Part shown: piece after piece, positions 28,476 to 37,978 of the stretch
Layout of the letters: every line of letters begins with the position of its first letter
Position numbering within the stretch: position 1 is the first letter of the stretch
Source of the DNA: an uncultured Alphaproteobacteria bacterium
GTDB lineage: Bacteria > Pseudomonadota > Alphaproteobacteria > RF32 > CAG-239
Assembly (NCBI GenBank): GCA_944390315.1
Contig: CALXPO010000018.1
Coordinates: forward strand, 20,509-84,508
Length of the DNA stretch: 64,000 nt
Reading direction: 5' to 3'
Made by a program: the position numbers and the translations under genes
Notes under the pieces: generated by a model
What the model was told of the DNA's origin: nothing
Seen by the model: the letters and a program-made list of their open reading frames with translations, nothing else
Databases searched by the model: none

Positions 28476-28685
28476 GAATATTTATTTGGTTTATCTTACA
28501 AAAAACATACACACGACCCGTTAAATCAATGCCGCTCCCATCTTTTATCGCCGCCTCATGGCAGACCTTAAAGTGATTGCCCTTTTGTTGTTCAAGGACG
28601 GCTCAAACCTTTATACAAAGCGAAAAAAACTAACATCCCTTATACCGTAATTTGGGACTTTTGAGATTTTTATTGTCGAGTCCAT
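28476..28685 (-). other. Structured 3' region of the flavoprotein gene
   Basis: About 210 bases between the flavoprotein stop and the tandem repeats. Several short inverted repeats are seen (TCCC...GGGA near the gene, GCC...GGC further on). It resembles no RNA family I know. There is no terminator before 28209, so a transcript would run through it and both repeats. Confidence 0.4.
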
Positions 28686-30269
28686 TTAAATATATTTGTT
28701 AACAATAGACATAGCTACTTTTAGCCCGTCAACTGCCGCCGAAACAATACCTCCTGCATAGCCTGCCCCTTCACCGCAAGGATAGATTCCTTCAATCGGA
28801 CTTTGGTAACTCTCATTACGAGCCATGCGAATCGGTGATGAACTTCGCGTTTCTACACCGGTTAAAACAGCATCTGCATAGTTAAAACCATGAAGTTTTT
28901 TATCCATTTCTACAATTGCTGCTTTGAGCGTGTCATTCACAAACTCTGGCAGCACATGTCTGAAATCACCCCATACAACGCCGCAGGAATATGTCGGAAC
29001 AACATCTCCCCCACCTCTGCTCGGACGTTGTTTCAGCAAATCTTCAACTCGTTGCGCCGGTGCCGCATAAGTTTTATCTCCCGCAATATACGCCTTGCTT
29101 TCCAATATTTGCTGCCAATACATACCTTGCAACGGGTGCTCTCCTCCATAATCTTTCGGATCAACACCCACTAATAATGCGGCATTTGCATTTTGTTTGT
29201 CGCGTGCATAATAACTCATTCCGTTCGTTACGACTTTTGCTTCTTCCGAGGCCGCCGCCACTACAACGCCGCCCGGACACATGCAAAAACTATAAGCTGA
29301 ACGCCCGTTCGGCAAATGGACGGATAACTTATAATCCGCAGCCCCCAATTTTGGGCATGTTGCAAAATTATGGTAAATCGCTTTATTAATTAATGACTGT
29401 GGATGTTCTATTCTTACACCTACCGAAAAGGCTTTTGCTTCCATCGGAATCTGCCGACGATATAACATCGAAAAGGTATCGCGTGCGCTGTGTCCAAGCG
29501 CTAAAACCACATCTGTTGCCTTTTGCTCGTATATTTCGCCGTCTTTATTTTGAACAAAAACTGCTTTTACTCTTCCTTCTTCAATTTGCAAATCTTGCAG
29601 CCGATTTTCAAAACGATATTCTCCTCCCAAACGGATAATCTCCGCCCGAATGTTTTGCACTATCTTTACTAATTTATCCGTACCTAAATGCGGCTTGGCC
29701 AAATATAAAATTTCTGCAGGTGCACCGGCCGCCACTAACTGATGAAAAACTTCTGTGGTATATTTATCTTTTTTTATACCGCTCATCAATTTTCCGTCCG
29801 AAAATGTCCCTGCTCCGCCTTCTCCAAACTGGACATTAGAATTGGTATTAAGTTTACGAGTTTGCCAAAAATCATTTACGTCTTTTTGTCTTTCTACGAC
29901 CGTCTTACCTCGTTCAAGTACAATCGGACGCAAACCTGCCCGCGCCAATATCAATGCGGCAAACATACCTGCAGGACCGCTGCCGACCACTATCGGATTT
30001 GTATCAGATTTGGCTGTCGGCACCTCCAGCCTTTCTTCCGCAAAGGCTTTTTCTATAAACGGCAACCCCCGACTCAATATTTCGTTTTCTTTATTTGTCG
30101 AAAATTCGACCGTATAAATAAACCATATTTGGCTACGGCTTCTGGCATCTATGGCTTTTTTTAAAATTTTTAATTGATTTATTTTTATCCCTAATTGAGA
30201 TTCAAGGGTAGATTGCAAGTCCCACTCATCTTTTTCTATCGGATATTTAAAGTTACTGATTCGCAGCAT
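28686..30269 (-). CDS. FAD-dependent oxidoreductase of the COG2509 type
   Basis: A 527-residue flavoprotein. The N-terminal 90 residues form the small domain usual for this family (DWDLQSTLESQ-like, KAIDARSRSQIWFIYTVEF). The FAD Rossmann motif GSGPAGMFAALILARAG follows at about 94-110 with LERGKTVVERQKDV. Further family blocks are NVQFGEGGAGTFSDGKL, LALGHSARDTFSML and the C-terminal PCGEGAGYAGGIVSAAVDG. Members are uncharacterised dehydrogenases, probably cytoplasmic. It is monocistronic and is followed by a long structured region, two repeat copies and a terminator. Confidence 0.92.
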   Translation of the reverse strand: MLRISNFKYPIEKDEWDLQSTLESQLGIKINQLKILKKAIDARSRSQIWFIYTVEFSTNKENEILSRGLPFIEKAFAEERLEVPTAKSDTNPIVVGSGPAGMFAALILARAGLRPIVLERGKTVVERQKDVNDFWQTRKLNTNSNVQFGEGGAGTFSDGKLMSGIKKDKYTTEVFHQLVAAGAPAEILYLAKPHLGTDKLVKIVQNIRAEIIRLGGEYRFENRLQDLQIEEGRVKAVFVQNKDGEIYEQKATDVVLALGHSARDTFSMLYRRQIPMEAKAFSVGVRIEHPQSLINKAIYHNFATCPKLGAADYKLSVHLPNGRSAYSFCMCPGGVVVAAASEEAKVVTNGMSYYARDKQNANAALLVGVDPKDYGGEHPLQGMYWQQILESKAYIAGDKTYAAPAQRVEDLLKQRPSRGGGDVVPTYSCGVVWGDFRHVLPEFVNDTLKAAIVEMDKKLHGFNYADAVLTGVETRSSSPIRMARNESYQSPIEGIYPCGEGAGYAGGIVSAAVDGLKVAMSIVNKYI

Positions 30270-30330
30270 ATATTTTCTCGAGTTTTAAGATATTTTTTGT
30301 GTTATACCATATCTGATTAGTTTTACCATA

Positions 30331-30362
30331 AAAAAATCCTCCCTGGGAAGGGAGGATTTTTT
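30331..30362 (-). terminator. Rho-independent terminator of the 1,700-residue gene
   Basis: Stem AAATCCTCCC / GGGAGGATTT with a 6-base loop, followed on the minus strand by a T-run, 17 bases past the stop at 30379. Confidence 0.9.
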
Positions 30363-30378
30363 ATCCTTTGAGCTCTAG

Positions 30379-33300
30379 CTAATATTCTCTTCCTTTATCG
30401 ACCATTTTTTGAGATTGAATAGTCTTATCTTGACTGCGAACAATATCTCCGTTGTCATCTCGTCTTAGACCGGTATCACTCAATTCTTTATCATGAGCAT
30501 TCATAAACTTGATTTCGGCTTCGCTCAGATCTCTGGTTTTGCTTTCTTCTTGCAAATCGGCATATACCGCTTCTTCTCTTGTTATGCGAATTGCCTTAGC
30601 GTGAGCTCTGGCACTTGCCATCTTCTCTTCGCTGCTCATTTCAGCTCTGTCCTTATCTTCAATGTTTGCCTCATGATTGACAGCGTTCAAAATGGTTTCA
30701 TCGACTTTGGTATCTCCTCTGTATTTTAAATCATAACCAGCCTCATTATCTGCTTCTTTTATTTTATACTTTCCATTAAAGTTATCATTATCTACTTTTC
30801 TCATTTTTGCTTCAGAACGAATGCTCTCTGCTGCTTTATCTTCCGATGATGTTTCGTTTTGATTATCTTGCTCCGCATCGTTATGAAGTTTTTCTATTTG
30901 ACCATTTTCATCATATCCAAGCCCGTAGTGAGCAAGCAAAGCCTTATGGCTTTCTTGCCATGCGGCTTCTTCAGCACTCAATGTTTCGCCCGCAGCGACA
31001 CGCATGTTCAAATCATGATTATGCTCTATATCGAGGTTGAGTTGCATTTGCGTCATATCAACAATATTTTCCAAAACATTCAAATCATAGCTTGTAAATG
31101 CTCCGTTTTCGGTTACATATAATCCTTGTTCATTTTGAAAAATTTTTCCGCCTGTCAGTTCATCTGTCGATACTAAATCAGGTGCAGAATTCGGACCACC
31201 ATGAACAGGTTCGTCGCCTTGCATCAACACGCCGTTTTCGATTTTTCCTTCAAATACGTATTCGGTTGTTTTGCCTTTTGTAGCTTCACTATTTTCAGAC
31301 TTAGCTTCCGTTGTTTCTTCAGATTTGGTTTCCGTCGTTTTTTCCGGTTTGATCTCAGTCGTTTTTTCTGATTTAGTTTCAGTCGTTTCTTGTCCCTTAG
31401 GCTCAGTTTCTGTAGGTTTATTATCGCCTTCATTCAAATGATATACCTTGCGATCTGCATCAACGGCATGATCTGATTTTTCTTCACTCAGTGTTTGATT
31501 AGAGGTATTTTCGACAGTGCTTTCAGGTGTTCCGCGCTCCAAAATATCGGCATGACGATATTCCGGAGAATAAATCAGTTTGCCGTCATCTCTCGTCAAA
31601 CCAACTTTTTCCATATCACTTTCATAATTGTCACGCCATTTTAGATCTGTTTCACTCAGTGTCTCACCATGAGCCAAACGGTTCTCCATATCTTGATATA
31701 CGGCCTCATAATAAGCAAACTTTTGCGCTAAATATTCGCATTTTATCATAATGCCTGATGTACTTGGATTATCTCGATGTTCCGCACCATAGTTATCTGC
31801 CTGAAGCAATCCGCCCAATGCATAATAGTGGTTACCGCTGCCGCGGATAGTATTTTGAAAAGAATGAACTAATTCTTTATCTACCGGTATTTGTTGCGGG
31901 TCAGCCATACGACAATGCAATTGCGGATTTCCGTTAGCATCGTTTTCGAACCAGTACTTGCCTCTAAACGTTGAGCTGCGAACCTTATCCGTTTCCGCCG
32001 CCACATGTTGCTCTTGGCTCGACTCGTCTAAGCGCTTCGATTCTTCAAGCCCTTGGGTCGCTTGACCCGTTTGCCGTTCACCCAAAACATCTTTTAAAAT
32101 CTTATTTGCATTTCCGTCATATTCTTTGGTTGTGCTATGCTCCCCGTTTATTTCCGTGACCGTGGTATGAACCATACCATTCTTCATTTCCATTTTGACC
32201 ACGGTTGATTGTCCTTCACCTTCATGTACGGTATATTGAGAAAATGTCGGATCGCCGTGTTTGTCATAAACATTGCTGACATCAACCATTTTCCCATTTA
32301 TCTCCATGCTGCCATACAATTCATATTTGCCTTTTCCAAGTTCACGGCGTTGGAGATTATTTTCAGAAGCCTGTTCTTGAACAGACTGATTTTCTGTTTT
32401 TTCTTCCGCTATACTTTGTGATGACTGCGCCTCATCCTTGCTTTGTACGGTTGTTTCCTTGGTTACGGTTTCTTGTACGACATCAGGATGTGAGGCTTTA
32501 TAGCTGTCCATAAATTTTTGAGCTCCGGCATCAAGCGTTTCTCCCGCGGCCTCTCTTCTCAACAAATCTTGATATATTTTTGCATCATAATCATCTGCAT
32601 TCATTCCGGCCATACTTTGCAAATCATCTACTTGATAAATTATATTGCCATCTTTATCAAAAGAATAAGTCGTAATGTTTGTATCGGATGCTGTCGGTTG
32701 TTCTGTCCCCGTATTTTCTGTTCCGGATAATACAGTACCGGTATTTGTCATATCTTCAGGCATTTTTGTTGAGGACTGCTCCGTTGTACGACCATACAAA
32801 TCATTGAGTAGCGAAGTCTCCATTTTTCCATTTTCAAAATTTGCATCTGCAAATTGACTCAATGATTGCATTTGCTCGGTACTGAATTTTCCATTGTCAA
32901 ACAACTCCTGCAGTTTTGCAGAAGAAATGACGCCGTTGCTGTATAATTTATTTTCACCCTCAATACTAAAGCCGCCATGCGTTACGTCATTCACGTTCGG
33001 ATTTTCGTTTCCTTCCAGTATAAGGGTTGCCGCACGCGGATACATTTTGAATAGGCTCTCCAGATTTGCTTTTTGGGCATCATTCAACTCAAATTGTGGA
33101 GCCGGCGATACAGGAGAGGATAATGTATCATTGGCATTGGCATTATCATTAACTTCTGCCGGAGCATATGGAACCTGAACATCATCTGTTTGATTGTTCA
33201 TAAAGGATTGACCGGGATTTTGCCACAATGACTGCTGATTAAAATCTGTTTGATTAAAATTGTCCTGTGCCTTATCTGCAAGAGGCATAGCATTTTGCGC

Positions 33301-35481
33301 CATGTTGGCATCGGCGTTTAGAGCTGTACTGTCTACGGCTGCCTGATTAACGCCCGGATAATTAACGCCCGTGCTGTCTACGGCTGCCTGATTAACACCC
33401 GGATAATTAACGCCCGTACTGTCTACGGCTGCCTGATTAACACCCGGATAATTAACGCCCGTGCTGTCTGCCATCATTGCGGCATTGGGCATTACCGTAT
33501 CTCGAAGTGTTTCAACACCGTTCGGCTGTGCCAAACTGTCTCGGGCGGTATTTTCAAAAGATGCCGTACTGTCAACTGTGTTAATTGTTTCTCTATAAAG
33601 AGTTTCAGGAGTATTTACAAGATTATTTGGCATATTTTGTACTTGAGGCGTCTCTCTTACATCCTCTTGAATTTCCGCAGCCGCAAGCGTGGTCGCATTT
33701 TGATCCGTTGCTCCGGCGTTATTGATAAAATTATTGCCGTTTTCGACTAAATTTCTTGTTCCCAACAACAACATACCGACACCAAGACCTTCTGCCAACA
33801 AAGCACCGCCATCTTTGCGCAATTGTTTCCAAGCCTCTCTGTCTCGTCCTCGTTTGCTCCATAATGTCTGAACGGCTTTTCCTGTTCCTTGAGCTTTGAC
33901 CTTAATCCCCTGCCAATAACTTTTTTGCATCATCTTATTAGCGGCCATTCCCAAAGCGTAAGCCTTACCGACAACCGGTAAAGAACGAACAAAAATAACC
34001 GAGTGCGCCATCATGGCTTTACGGGTGCTTTTATCTTTCAAAGCCTGAGACATAGAAACTTTGCCAACCGAACGCATCAAAACTTTAACTTGATTATATT
34101 CTTGTTCGCTGACGGCTCTGTCTCCGGTTTTTTTCGCATATTCTTCATAATCTTGAGCACGACGGATATCAGCATATTTACCGATGCTGTCGTACAATTC
34201 TTTGCTAACGGCCTTTTCTTTAAACTGTGCCGCATAGTCTTCATAGTTGCCCCCGGCTTGGCGGAGCATATCAAACTCTTCGCGGGTAAATTCTTGCTTC
34301 TTTTGGAATTTTTTAATCTGGTTAAATTCTTCTTCACTTATGTGGTTGACGCTGTGTTTTTCTAAATAAGCCGAATAAGAATCATATTTCTTAACCTGGT
34401 CATAGTCATTTTTAGCAACTTTACTTTCTTTATTTTGTTCTTGCCACCGCTTAAAACCTTGTTCCGATATTTGGTTCTTATATAATTCGGAAAAAACCGC
34501 GTAGTCCTTAAATCCTTGAAAATCATTATAAAGAGCACGTGCCGATAAAACCGAACGGTATCCCATATAAACAGGATTACCGGCTAACCACAAATTTGCT
34601 GCAAACGCCAGTACCGGATATTGTTGTTCTTTTTGTTGCAAAAAATCCATAACTTTACCAAAGCTATGCATTGTTTTGCGAAATGTTTTTCTTTTTTCTA
34701 CAAAATTTGATATCGGTTGTGTGTTTGAGTGTAAAATAGTATTGTATGCCGCTTTCTTTGTTTCCTCTCGCGGATTAATGCTCAGCATTTTAAATATTTC
34801 TTGCTCGCTTTTACCTTCACGAACGGCTTGGTCAATTTTAAGAACACGGCTAAGGTGCTTTTCCGCACTGATTAAATTATAACTTTCTTTATTTTCTATG
34901 GCAAAAAGAGAATTGTAATATTCTACTTTTATACGTGAACTTTCTTCTGCACGGGCATCATTAATATTTGTCAAAGTAATAGCTTCGTTGGAGGAGGCTA
35001 TCCGGCGGCAGGCACAAAGATTCAAAGTTTCGTCAAGTGTTTTATTATCGCTGTCAGGTATATTAAAATTGTAACTTGTCCATTCTTTGGTTTGCTGGAA
35101 TTTTTTACCTTCTTCGCTATTGAGGAGATTATATGCTTCGTCGAATCGTTTACTCTCAACTTCCGGAGCCGGGGCATAAAACTCTTCCCAGTGATACGGA
35201 TCTTCCAAAGCCTGAGTATTTTCTATTGGAGTTCTGTCATCTTGAGTATTGGGAGGTGTCTGTTCTTCACTGCTGTTGGCCTCAATTGCCGCATCAAGAA
35301 CTTGCTGTCCTTTTTTGCGGTCTGCAACACTTTGGTCGTACAATTTTACAAAATCATTGAACAAGGCTTCATTATTCAGCAATTCTGACTGATTATACCG
35401 CCCGATAATTTCGTTATAAACCTCAGGGGCTTTCGATTTCATTTCTTCTAGTGCCTGTGCTAAGTCCTTTGTTTCAGCCAT
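30379..35481 (-). CDS. Giant repeat-containing protein of 1,700 residues, unknown function
   Basis: No N-terminal signal peptide is seen (starts MAETKDLAQALEEMKSK). Residues 340-475 contain three to four helical repeats with a pattern like VSEQEYNQVKKY..YAxYxxK. Two hydrophobic stretches occur, near 295-315 (FAANLWLAGNPVYMGY) and 555-575 (LLAEGLGVGMLLLG), so membrane contact is possible. Residues 671-718 hold three exact 15-residue repeats. Four modules with consensus YxDLxxRxAxGETLSxxxxK...GLxxDDNG lie near 960, 1258, 1481 and 1635. Between them is Ser/Thr/Glu-rich, probably disordered sequence with ETKSEKTTE-type repeats (about 1365-1420). Acidic overall. It has its own promoter and terminator. 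Family unknown; a structural or host-interaction role is speculation. Confidence 0.8.
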   Translation of the reverse strand: MAETKDLAQALEEMKSKAPEVYNEIIGRYNQSELLNNEALFNDFVKLYDQSVADRKKGQQVLDAAIEANSSEEQTPPNTQDDRTPIENTQALEDPYHWEEFYAPAPEVESKRFDEAYNLLNSEEGKKFQQTKEWTSYNFNIPDSDNKTLDETLNLCACRRIASSNEAITLTNINDARAEESSRIKVEYYNSLFAIENKESYNLISAEKHLSRVLKIDQAVREGKSEQEIFKMLSINPREETKKAAYNTILHSNTQPISNFVEKRKTFRKTMHSFGKVMDFLQQKEQQYPVLAFAANLWLAGNPVYMGYRSVLSARALYNDFQGFKDYAVFSELYKNQISEQGFKRWQEQNKESKVAKNDYDQVKKYDSYSAYLEKHSVNHISEEEFNQIKKFQKKQEFTREEFDMLRQAGGNYEDYAAQFKEKAVSKELYDSIGKYADIRRAQDYEEYAKKTGDRAVSEQEYNQVKVLMRSVGKVSMSQALKDKSTRKAMMAHSVIFVRSLPVVGKAYALGMAANKMMQKSYWQGIKVKAQGTGKAVQTLWSKRGRDREAWKQLRKDGGALLAEGLGVGMLLLGTRNLVENGNNFINNAGATDQNATTLAAAEIQEDVRETPQVQNMPNNLVNTPETLYRETINTVDSTASFENTARDSLAQPNGVETLRDTVMPNAAMMADSTGVNYPGVNQAAVDSTGVNYPGVNQAAVDSTGVNYPGVNQAAVDSTALNADANMAQNAMPLADKAQDNFNQTDFNQQSLWQNPGQSFMNNQTDDVQVPYAPAEVNDNANANDTLSSPVSPAPQFELNDAQKANLESLFKMYPRAATLILEGNENPNVNDVTHGGFSIEGENKLYSNGVISSAKLQELFDNGKFSTEQMQSLSQFADANFENGKMETSLLNDLYGRTTEQSSTKMPEDMTNTGTVLSGTENTGTEQPTASDTNITTYSFDKDGNIIYQVDDLQSMAGMNADDYDAKIYQDLLRREAAGETLDAGAQKFMDSYKASHPDVVQETVTKETTVQSKDEAQSSQSIAEEKTENQSVQEQASENNLQRRELGKGKYELYGSMEINGKMVDVSNVYDKHGDPTFSQYTVHEGEGQSTVVKMEMKNGMVHTTVTEINGEHSTTKEYDGNANKILKDVLGERQTGQATQGLEESKRLDESSQEQHVAAETDKVRSSTFRGKYWFENDANGNPQLHCRMADPQQIPVDKELVHSFQNTIRGSGNHYYALGGLLQADNYGAEHRDNPSTSGIMIKCEYLAQKFAYYEAVYQDMENRLAHGETLSETDLKWRDNYESDMEKVGLTRDDGKLIYSPEYRHADILERGTPESTVENTSNQTLSEEKSDHAVDADRKVYHLNEGDNKPTETEPKGQETTETKSEKTTEIKPEKTTETKSEETTEAKSENSEATKGKTTEYVFEGKIENGVLMQGDEPVHGGPNSAPDLVSTDELTGGKIFQNEQGLYVTENGAFTSYDLNVLENIVDMTQMQLNLDIEHNHDLNMRVAAGETLSAEEAAWQESHKALLAHYGLGYDENGQIEKLHNDAEQDNQNETSSEDKAAESIRSEAKMRKVDNDNFNGKYKIKEADNEAGYDLKYRGDTKVDETILNAVNHEANIEDKDRAEMSSEEKMASARAHAKAIRITREEAVYADLQEESKTRDLSEAEIKFMNAHDKELSDTGLRRDDNGDIVRSQDKTIQSQKMVDKGREY
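33327..33468 (-). repeat. 45-bp tandem coding repeat (three units)
   Basis: Three units of 45 bases encode GVNYPGVNQAAVDST each, inside the 1,700-residue gene. The units differ by only a few silent positions, which indicates recent duplication. Confidence 0.9.
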
Positions 35482-35523
35482 AACAATCTCCGCTTTTTAT
35501 AAAGTACAAATATAACTTATTGT

Positions 35524-35552
35524 ATAATACAAGAAAGTTTACATTTAGTCAA
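35524..35552 (-). promoter_or_regulatory. Probable promoter of the 1,700-residue gene
   Basis: Minus-strand TTGACT, a 17-base spacer and TATTAT, about 43 bases before the ATG. GCGGAG precedes the ATG as ribosome site. A further TTGACA lies just upstream in the shared 20-mer at 35557-35576, but that one lacks a good -10. Confidence 0.65.
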
Positions 35553-35556
35553 CGGG

Positions 35557-35576
35557 TTTTGTCTTGTTTTTGTCAA
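35557..35576 (-). repeat. Shared 20-mer in promoter region
   Basis: Minus-strand TTGACAAAAACAAGACAAAA. The identical 20 bases occur, also on the minus strand, at 57632-57651 and 58793-58812, where they form the -35 region of two accessory promoters. Confidence 0.85.
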
Positions 35577-35649
35577 ATTTTAACCTCTGGACATTGAACT
35601 CTTTTGCTCTATATTTTAGATAGAATCTTATTACGTTAAGGAGAAAATA

Positions 35650-36636
35650 ATGATAAATAAAATTATTCCGCAAAAGCTGCAAAAAGGCGACGAAATACGC
35701 GTCATTGCTCCGGCTTCGGGAGTCAAAATCATTTCCAAAGAATGCCGGCAGCTCGCAAGTGAACGTTTTGCTCAAATGGGATTAAAAGTATCTTACGGAA
35801 AAAATGCCGTAGACGAAAACTGGGATGAAGGCGGTTCGACTTCGGTTGAAAACAGAGTCGCCGATATTCACGAGGCTTTCCTTGACAAAAATGTCAAAGC
35901 TGTTTTCACCATGATCGGCGGTAATAATTCAAACCAATTACTCGATTTTATTGATTTTGACATTATTCGCAACAATCCCAAAATCTTTTGCGGATTTTCC
36001 GACATCACCGCTCTGCTCAACGCCATTTATGCCAAGACCGGTTTGGTAACCTTTTCCGGTCCGCATTTCAGCTCTTGCGGAATGCTCAAAGGAATCGATT
36101 ATACTCTGCAAAATTTGCAAAAAATGCTGTTTGAAATGAAAGAAAATCAAATTGTTCCCTCGGCTGAGTGGAGCGACGACCCTTGGTTTTTGGATCAGGA
36201 AAACAGACAATTCATTAAAAACGAAGGTTGGTGGATTTTGCAAAACGGCAAAGCAAGCGGAACTCTTATCGGTGGAAATTTGGGAACTTTTGACCTCTTA
36301 CTCGGAACACCTTACCGTCCGGCTTTTGAAAAAGATACCGTGTTGTTTGTTGAAGATACCGGAGACACCAATATTGCCGTCTTTACTCGTGATTTGCAAG
36401 CTCTGTTGCAACAACCAGATTTCAGAAATGTTAAAGCCATTTTAATCGGACGTTTCCAGAAAAATTCAAAAGTTACCCGCGAACAACTCGAATTTATGGT
36501 CAAACGTTTTGCACCTTATGTCAAAGATTTGCCGATTACCGCCAATCTTGACTTCGGGCACTCCACGCCGTTATTAACCATTCCTCTCGGCGGCACCGCC
36601 GAAATCGAAAACGGCAATATCAAATTTTCATTATAA
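35650..36636 (+). CDS. LD-carboxypeptidase / MccF-like S66 peptidase
   Basis: A 328-residue cytoplasmic serine peptidase. The S66 catalytic features are seen: nucleophile serine in CGFSDITALL (about 118), glutamate in LFVEDTGDT (about 236) and histidine in LDFGHSTPLL (about 302). The N-terminal domain has IRVIAPASGVK and FTMIGGNNSNQLL. Family members trim murein tetrapeptides (LdcA) or inactivate microcin C (MccF). The general form, with the insert WFLDQENRQF, is closer by eye to MccF-like proteins, but this is not decisive. AAGGAG precedes the ATG; a TTGAAC/TAGATA promoter with a 17-base spacer lies upstream. Confidence 0.92.
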   Translation: MINKIIPQKLQKGDEIRVIAPASGVKIISKECRQLASERFAQMGLKVSYGKNAVDENWDEGGSTSVENRVADIHEAFLDKNVKAVFTMIGGNNSNQLLDFIDFDIIRNNPKIFCGFSDITALLNAIYAKTGLVTFSGPHFSSCGMLKGIDYTLQNLQKMLFEMKENQIVPSAEWSDDPWFLDQENRQFIKNEGWWILQNGKASGTLIGGNLGTFDLLLGTPYRPAFEKDTVLFVEDTGDTNIAVFTRDLQALLQQPDFRNVKAILIGRFQKNSKVTREQLEFMVKRFAPYVKDLPITANLDFGHSTPLLTIPLGGTAEIENGNIKFSL

Positions 36637-36642
36637 AAAGCT

Positions 36643-36672
36643 CAAAACCCCGAAGTTATTCGGGGTTTTGTT
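36643..36672. terminator. Bidirectional terminator between convergent genes
   Basis: Stem AAAACCCCGAA / TTCGGGGTTTT with a 4-base loop and T-rich flank, between the S66 peptidase stop and the stop of the convergent secreted protein. Confidence 0.9.
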
Positions 36673-36990
36673 TTACCAATGACGATGATGATGACGATAC
36701 CGAGCATCCCAGTAACCGTGCCGATAACCACTGTCATAATAAAAATTGACATCCAACGGTTCGTCATAAACATACACTTCTTCAGGACGTCGATGATAAA
36801 GTTCACTTTCAGACTCTTGATGATGCGTCGTTTGCGGCGATACCACCTTAACCACAACCTGACCGTTTGAACGCGTATACAAATCACTTGCAGGTAATGT
36901 CGTTACCGTTGTCACACTGACACTGCTGTCTGCAAAACTTGTCAATGGCAGTAAAAAAATACTTAAAACTAAACTTATGATTTTGAACAT
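36673..36990 (-). CDS. Small secreted protein with His-rich tail
   Basis: About 105 residues, starting MFKIISLVLSIFLLPLTSFA (signal peptide, cleavage near FADSS). The ATG at 36990 is chosen because GGAGGAG lies 5-6 bases upstream; the frame extends 17 codons further but without a ribosome site. The mature part is polar, with YHRRPEEVYVYDEP, and ends in a histidine- and arginine-rich tail (YRHHHRHW) that could bind metal. It is followed by a terminator shared with the S66 gene. mntP lies just upstream on the same strand, so a link to metal handling is possible but unproven. Confidence 0.75.
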   Translation of the reverse strand: MFKIISLVLSIFLLPLTSFADSSVSVTTVTTLPASDLYTRSNGQVVVKVVSPQTTHHQESESELYHRRPEEVYVYDEPLDVNFYYDSGYRHGYWDARYRHHHRHW

Positions 36991-37046
36991 AACTCCTCCG
37001 TTAGTATAAGTTATTGTAACAAATACAAAATGGAATGACAACTTGT

Positions 37047-37598
37047 TTACGACAAATGTTCATACAAAACTTTAACCCCAAGCAATATCAAGACGCTTCC
37101 CGCAAGCAACTGCAAAACTTTTGTCGGCAGACGGCGCAGAACATCTCCGGCATAAAAACCCAGTAGAGTACACAAAAAGCAGACGCCGCCGATAATCGTC
37201 GCCGCACTCCATATACCGACATTCATAAAATATAAACTGATGCCGGCAACACAAGCATCTATACTGGTTGCTATACCTATAACTGCCAACAACTTGAAGG
37301 AAAGTTTTTTCTCAACCGGCTTTTTCTCCTCATCGGATAACGCTCCTCTGATAACATTTAGACCCAACAACAAAAAAACGACAAAAGCCAACCAATGATC
37401 AAAAGCCTCTATGTAGCGGTGAACGGAGTTTGTTCCAAACCAACCGATAATCGGCATTAAAAATTGCCCCAAACCTGTCGCCGCAGCAAGTTTGAGTGCC
37501 GCTGTCAGACGATTTGTTTTGATAACCAAACCATAGGAAAAAGCCACGGCAAAGGCATCTACCGCCAAAGCTAATGCCAATAAAAAAACACTAAACAT
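37047..37598 (-). CDS. mntP: Manganese efflux pump MntP
   Basis: A 183-residue inner-membrane exporter of Mn2+ (DUF204, YebN). Six hydrophobic spans are seen. Family motifs are ALAVDAFAVAFSYG at the start, with the conserved acidic residue in the first span, and IGIATSIDACVAGISL, the second-half equivalent. Length is typical. No yybP-ykoY manganese riboswitch is evident in the 74 bases between it and the cold-shock gene, so regulation is not visible. Confidence 0.93.
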   Translation of the reverse strand: MFSVFLLALALAVDAFAVAFSYGLVIKTNRLTAALKLAAATGLGQFLMPIIGWFGTNSVHRYIEAFDHWLAFVVFLLLGLNVIRGALSDEEKKPVEKKLSFKLLAVIGIATSIDACVAGISLYFMNVGIWSAATIIGGVCFLCTLLGFYAGDVLRRLPTKVLQLLAGSVLILLGVKVLYEHLS

Positions 37599-37672
37599 TC
37601 TGTTTATCCCTCAAACTTGATAAAAATGATGCTTAGTGCTTTTAATTTATTTTATAAATTTAATCAACAAAT

Positions 37673-37885
37673 TTAATTATTCAAAATACTCAAATGATGC
37701 GCTTCGGGACGACCGGCTCGATCGGGAATAATTTCAAAAGATAATTTCTGACCTTCTTTTATTCTTTCAAGTCCAGATTCTTGTACTGCCGTAATATGTA
37801 CAAAAATATCTTTCTCACTGTCGGGCGTTTGAATAAATCCGTAACCTTTTTTGTTATTAAACCACTTTACTGTTCCATTTAACAT
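37673..37885 (-). CDS. Cold-shock domain protein (CspA family)
   Basis: A 70-residue single OB-fold RNA/DNA-binding protein. RNP1 is KGYGFIQ and RNP2 DIFVHITAV, both in the standard positions after MLNGTVKWFNNKK. AAAGGAA precedes the ATG at good spacing. A hairpin (GTCCGA / TCGGAC) lies about 30 bases upstream, in what should be its 5' leader, and could be regulatory or part of the end of the preceding gene. Confidence 0.95.
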   Translation of the reverse strand: MLNGTVKWFNNKKGYGFIQTPDSEKDIFVHITAVQESGLERIKEGQKLSFEIIPDRAGRPEAHHLSILNN

Positions 37886-37914
37886 TTCAGTTCCTTTGTC
37901 ATAAGTTAAAGCCT

Positions 37915-37931
37915 GTCCGACTGGTTCGGAC
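37915..37931. other. Hairpin in the leader of the cold-shock gene
   Basis: Perfect inverted repeat GTCCGA / TCGGAC with a 5-base loop. A T-run follows on the plus strand only, so it is not a standard terminator for the minus-strand deaminase gene upstream. It may act in the csp leader. Confidence 0.5.
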
Positions 37932-37978
37932 TTTTTGTATTTATGTACGAAAAAGAACTTTTCAAGTATCGGTCGTAT

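Noticed and set aside
28476..28685. 6S, SRP or tmRNA gene
   Set aside because: The region has hairpins, but none of the conserved blocks of these RNAs could be found on either strand.
37599..37672. yybP-ykoY manganese riboswitch before mntP
   Set aside because: The gap is short and AT-rich and lacks the paired loops of that riboswitch.
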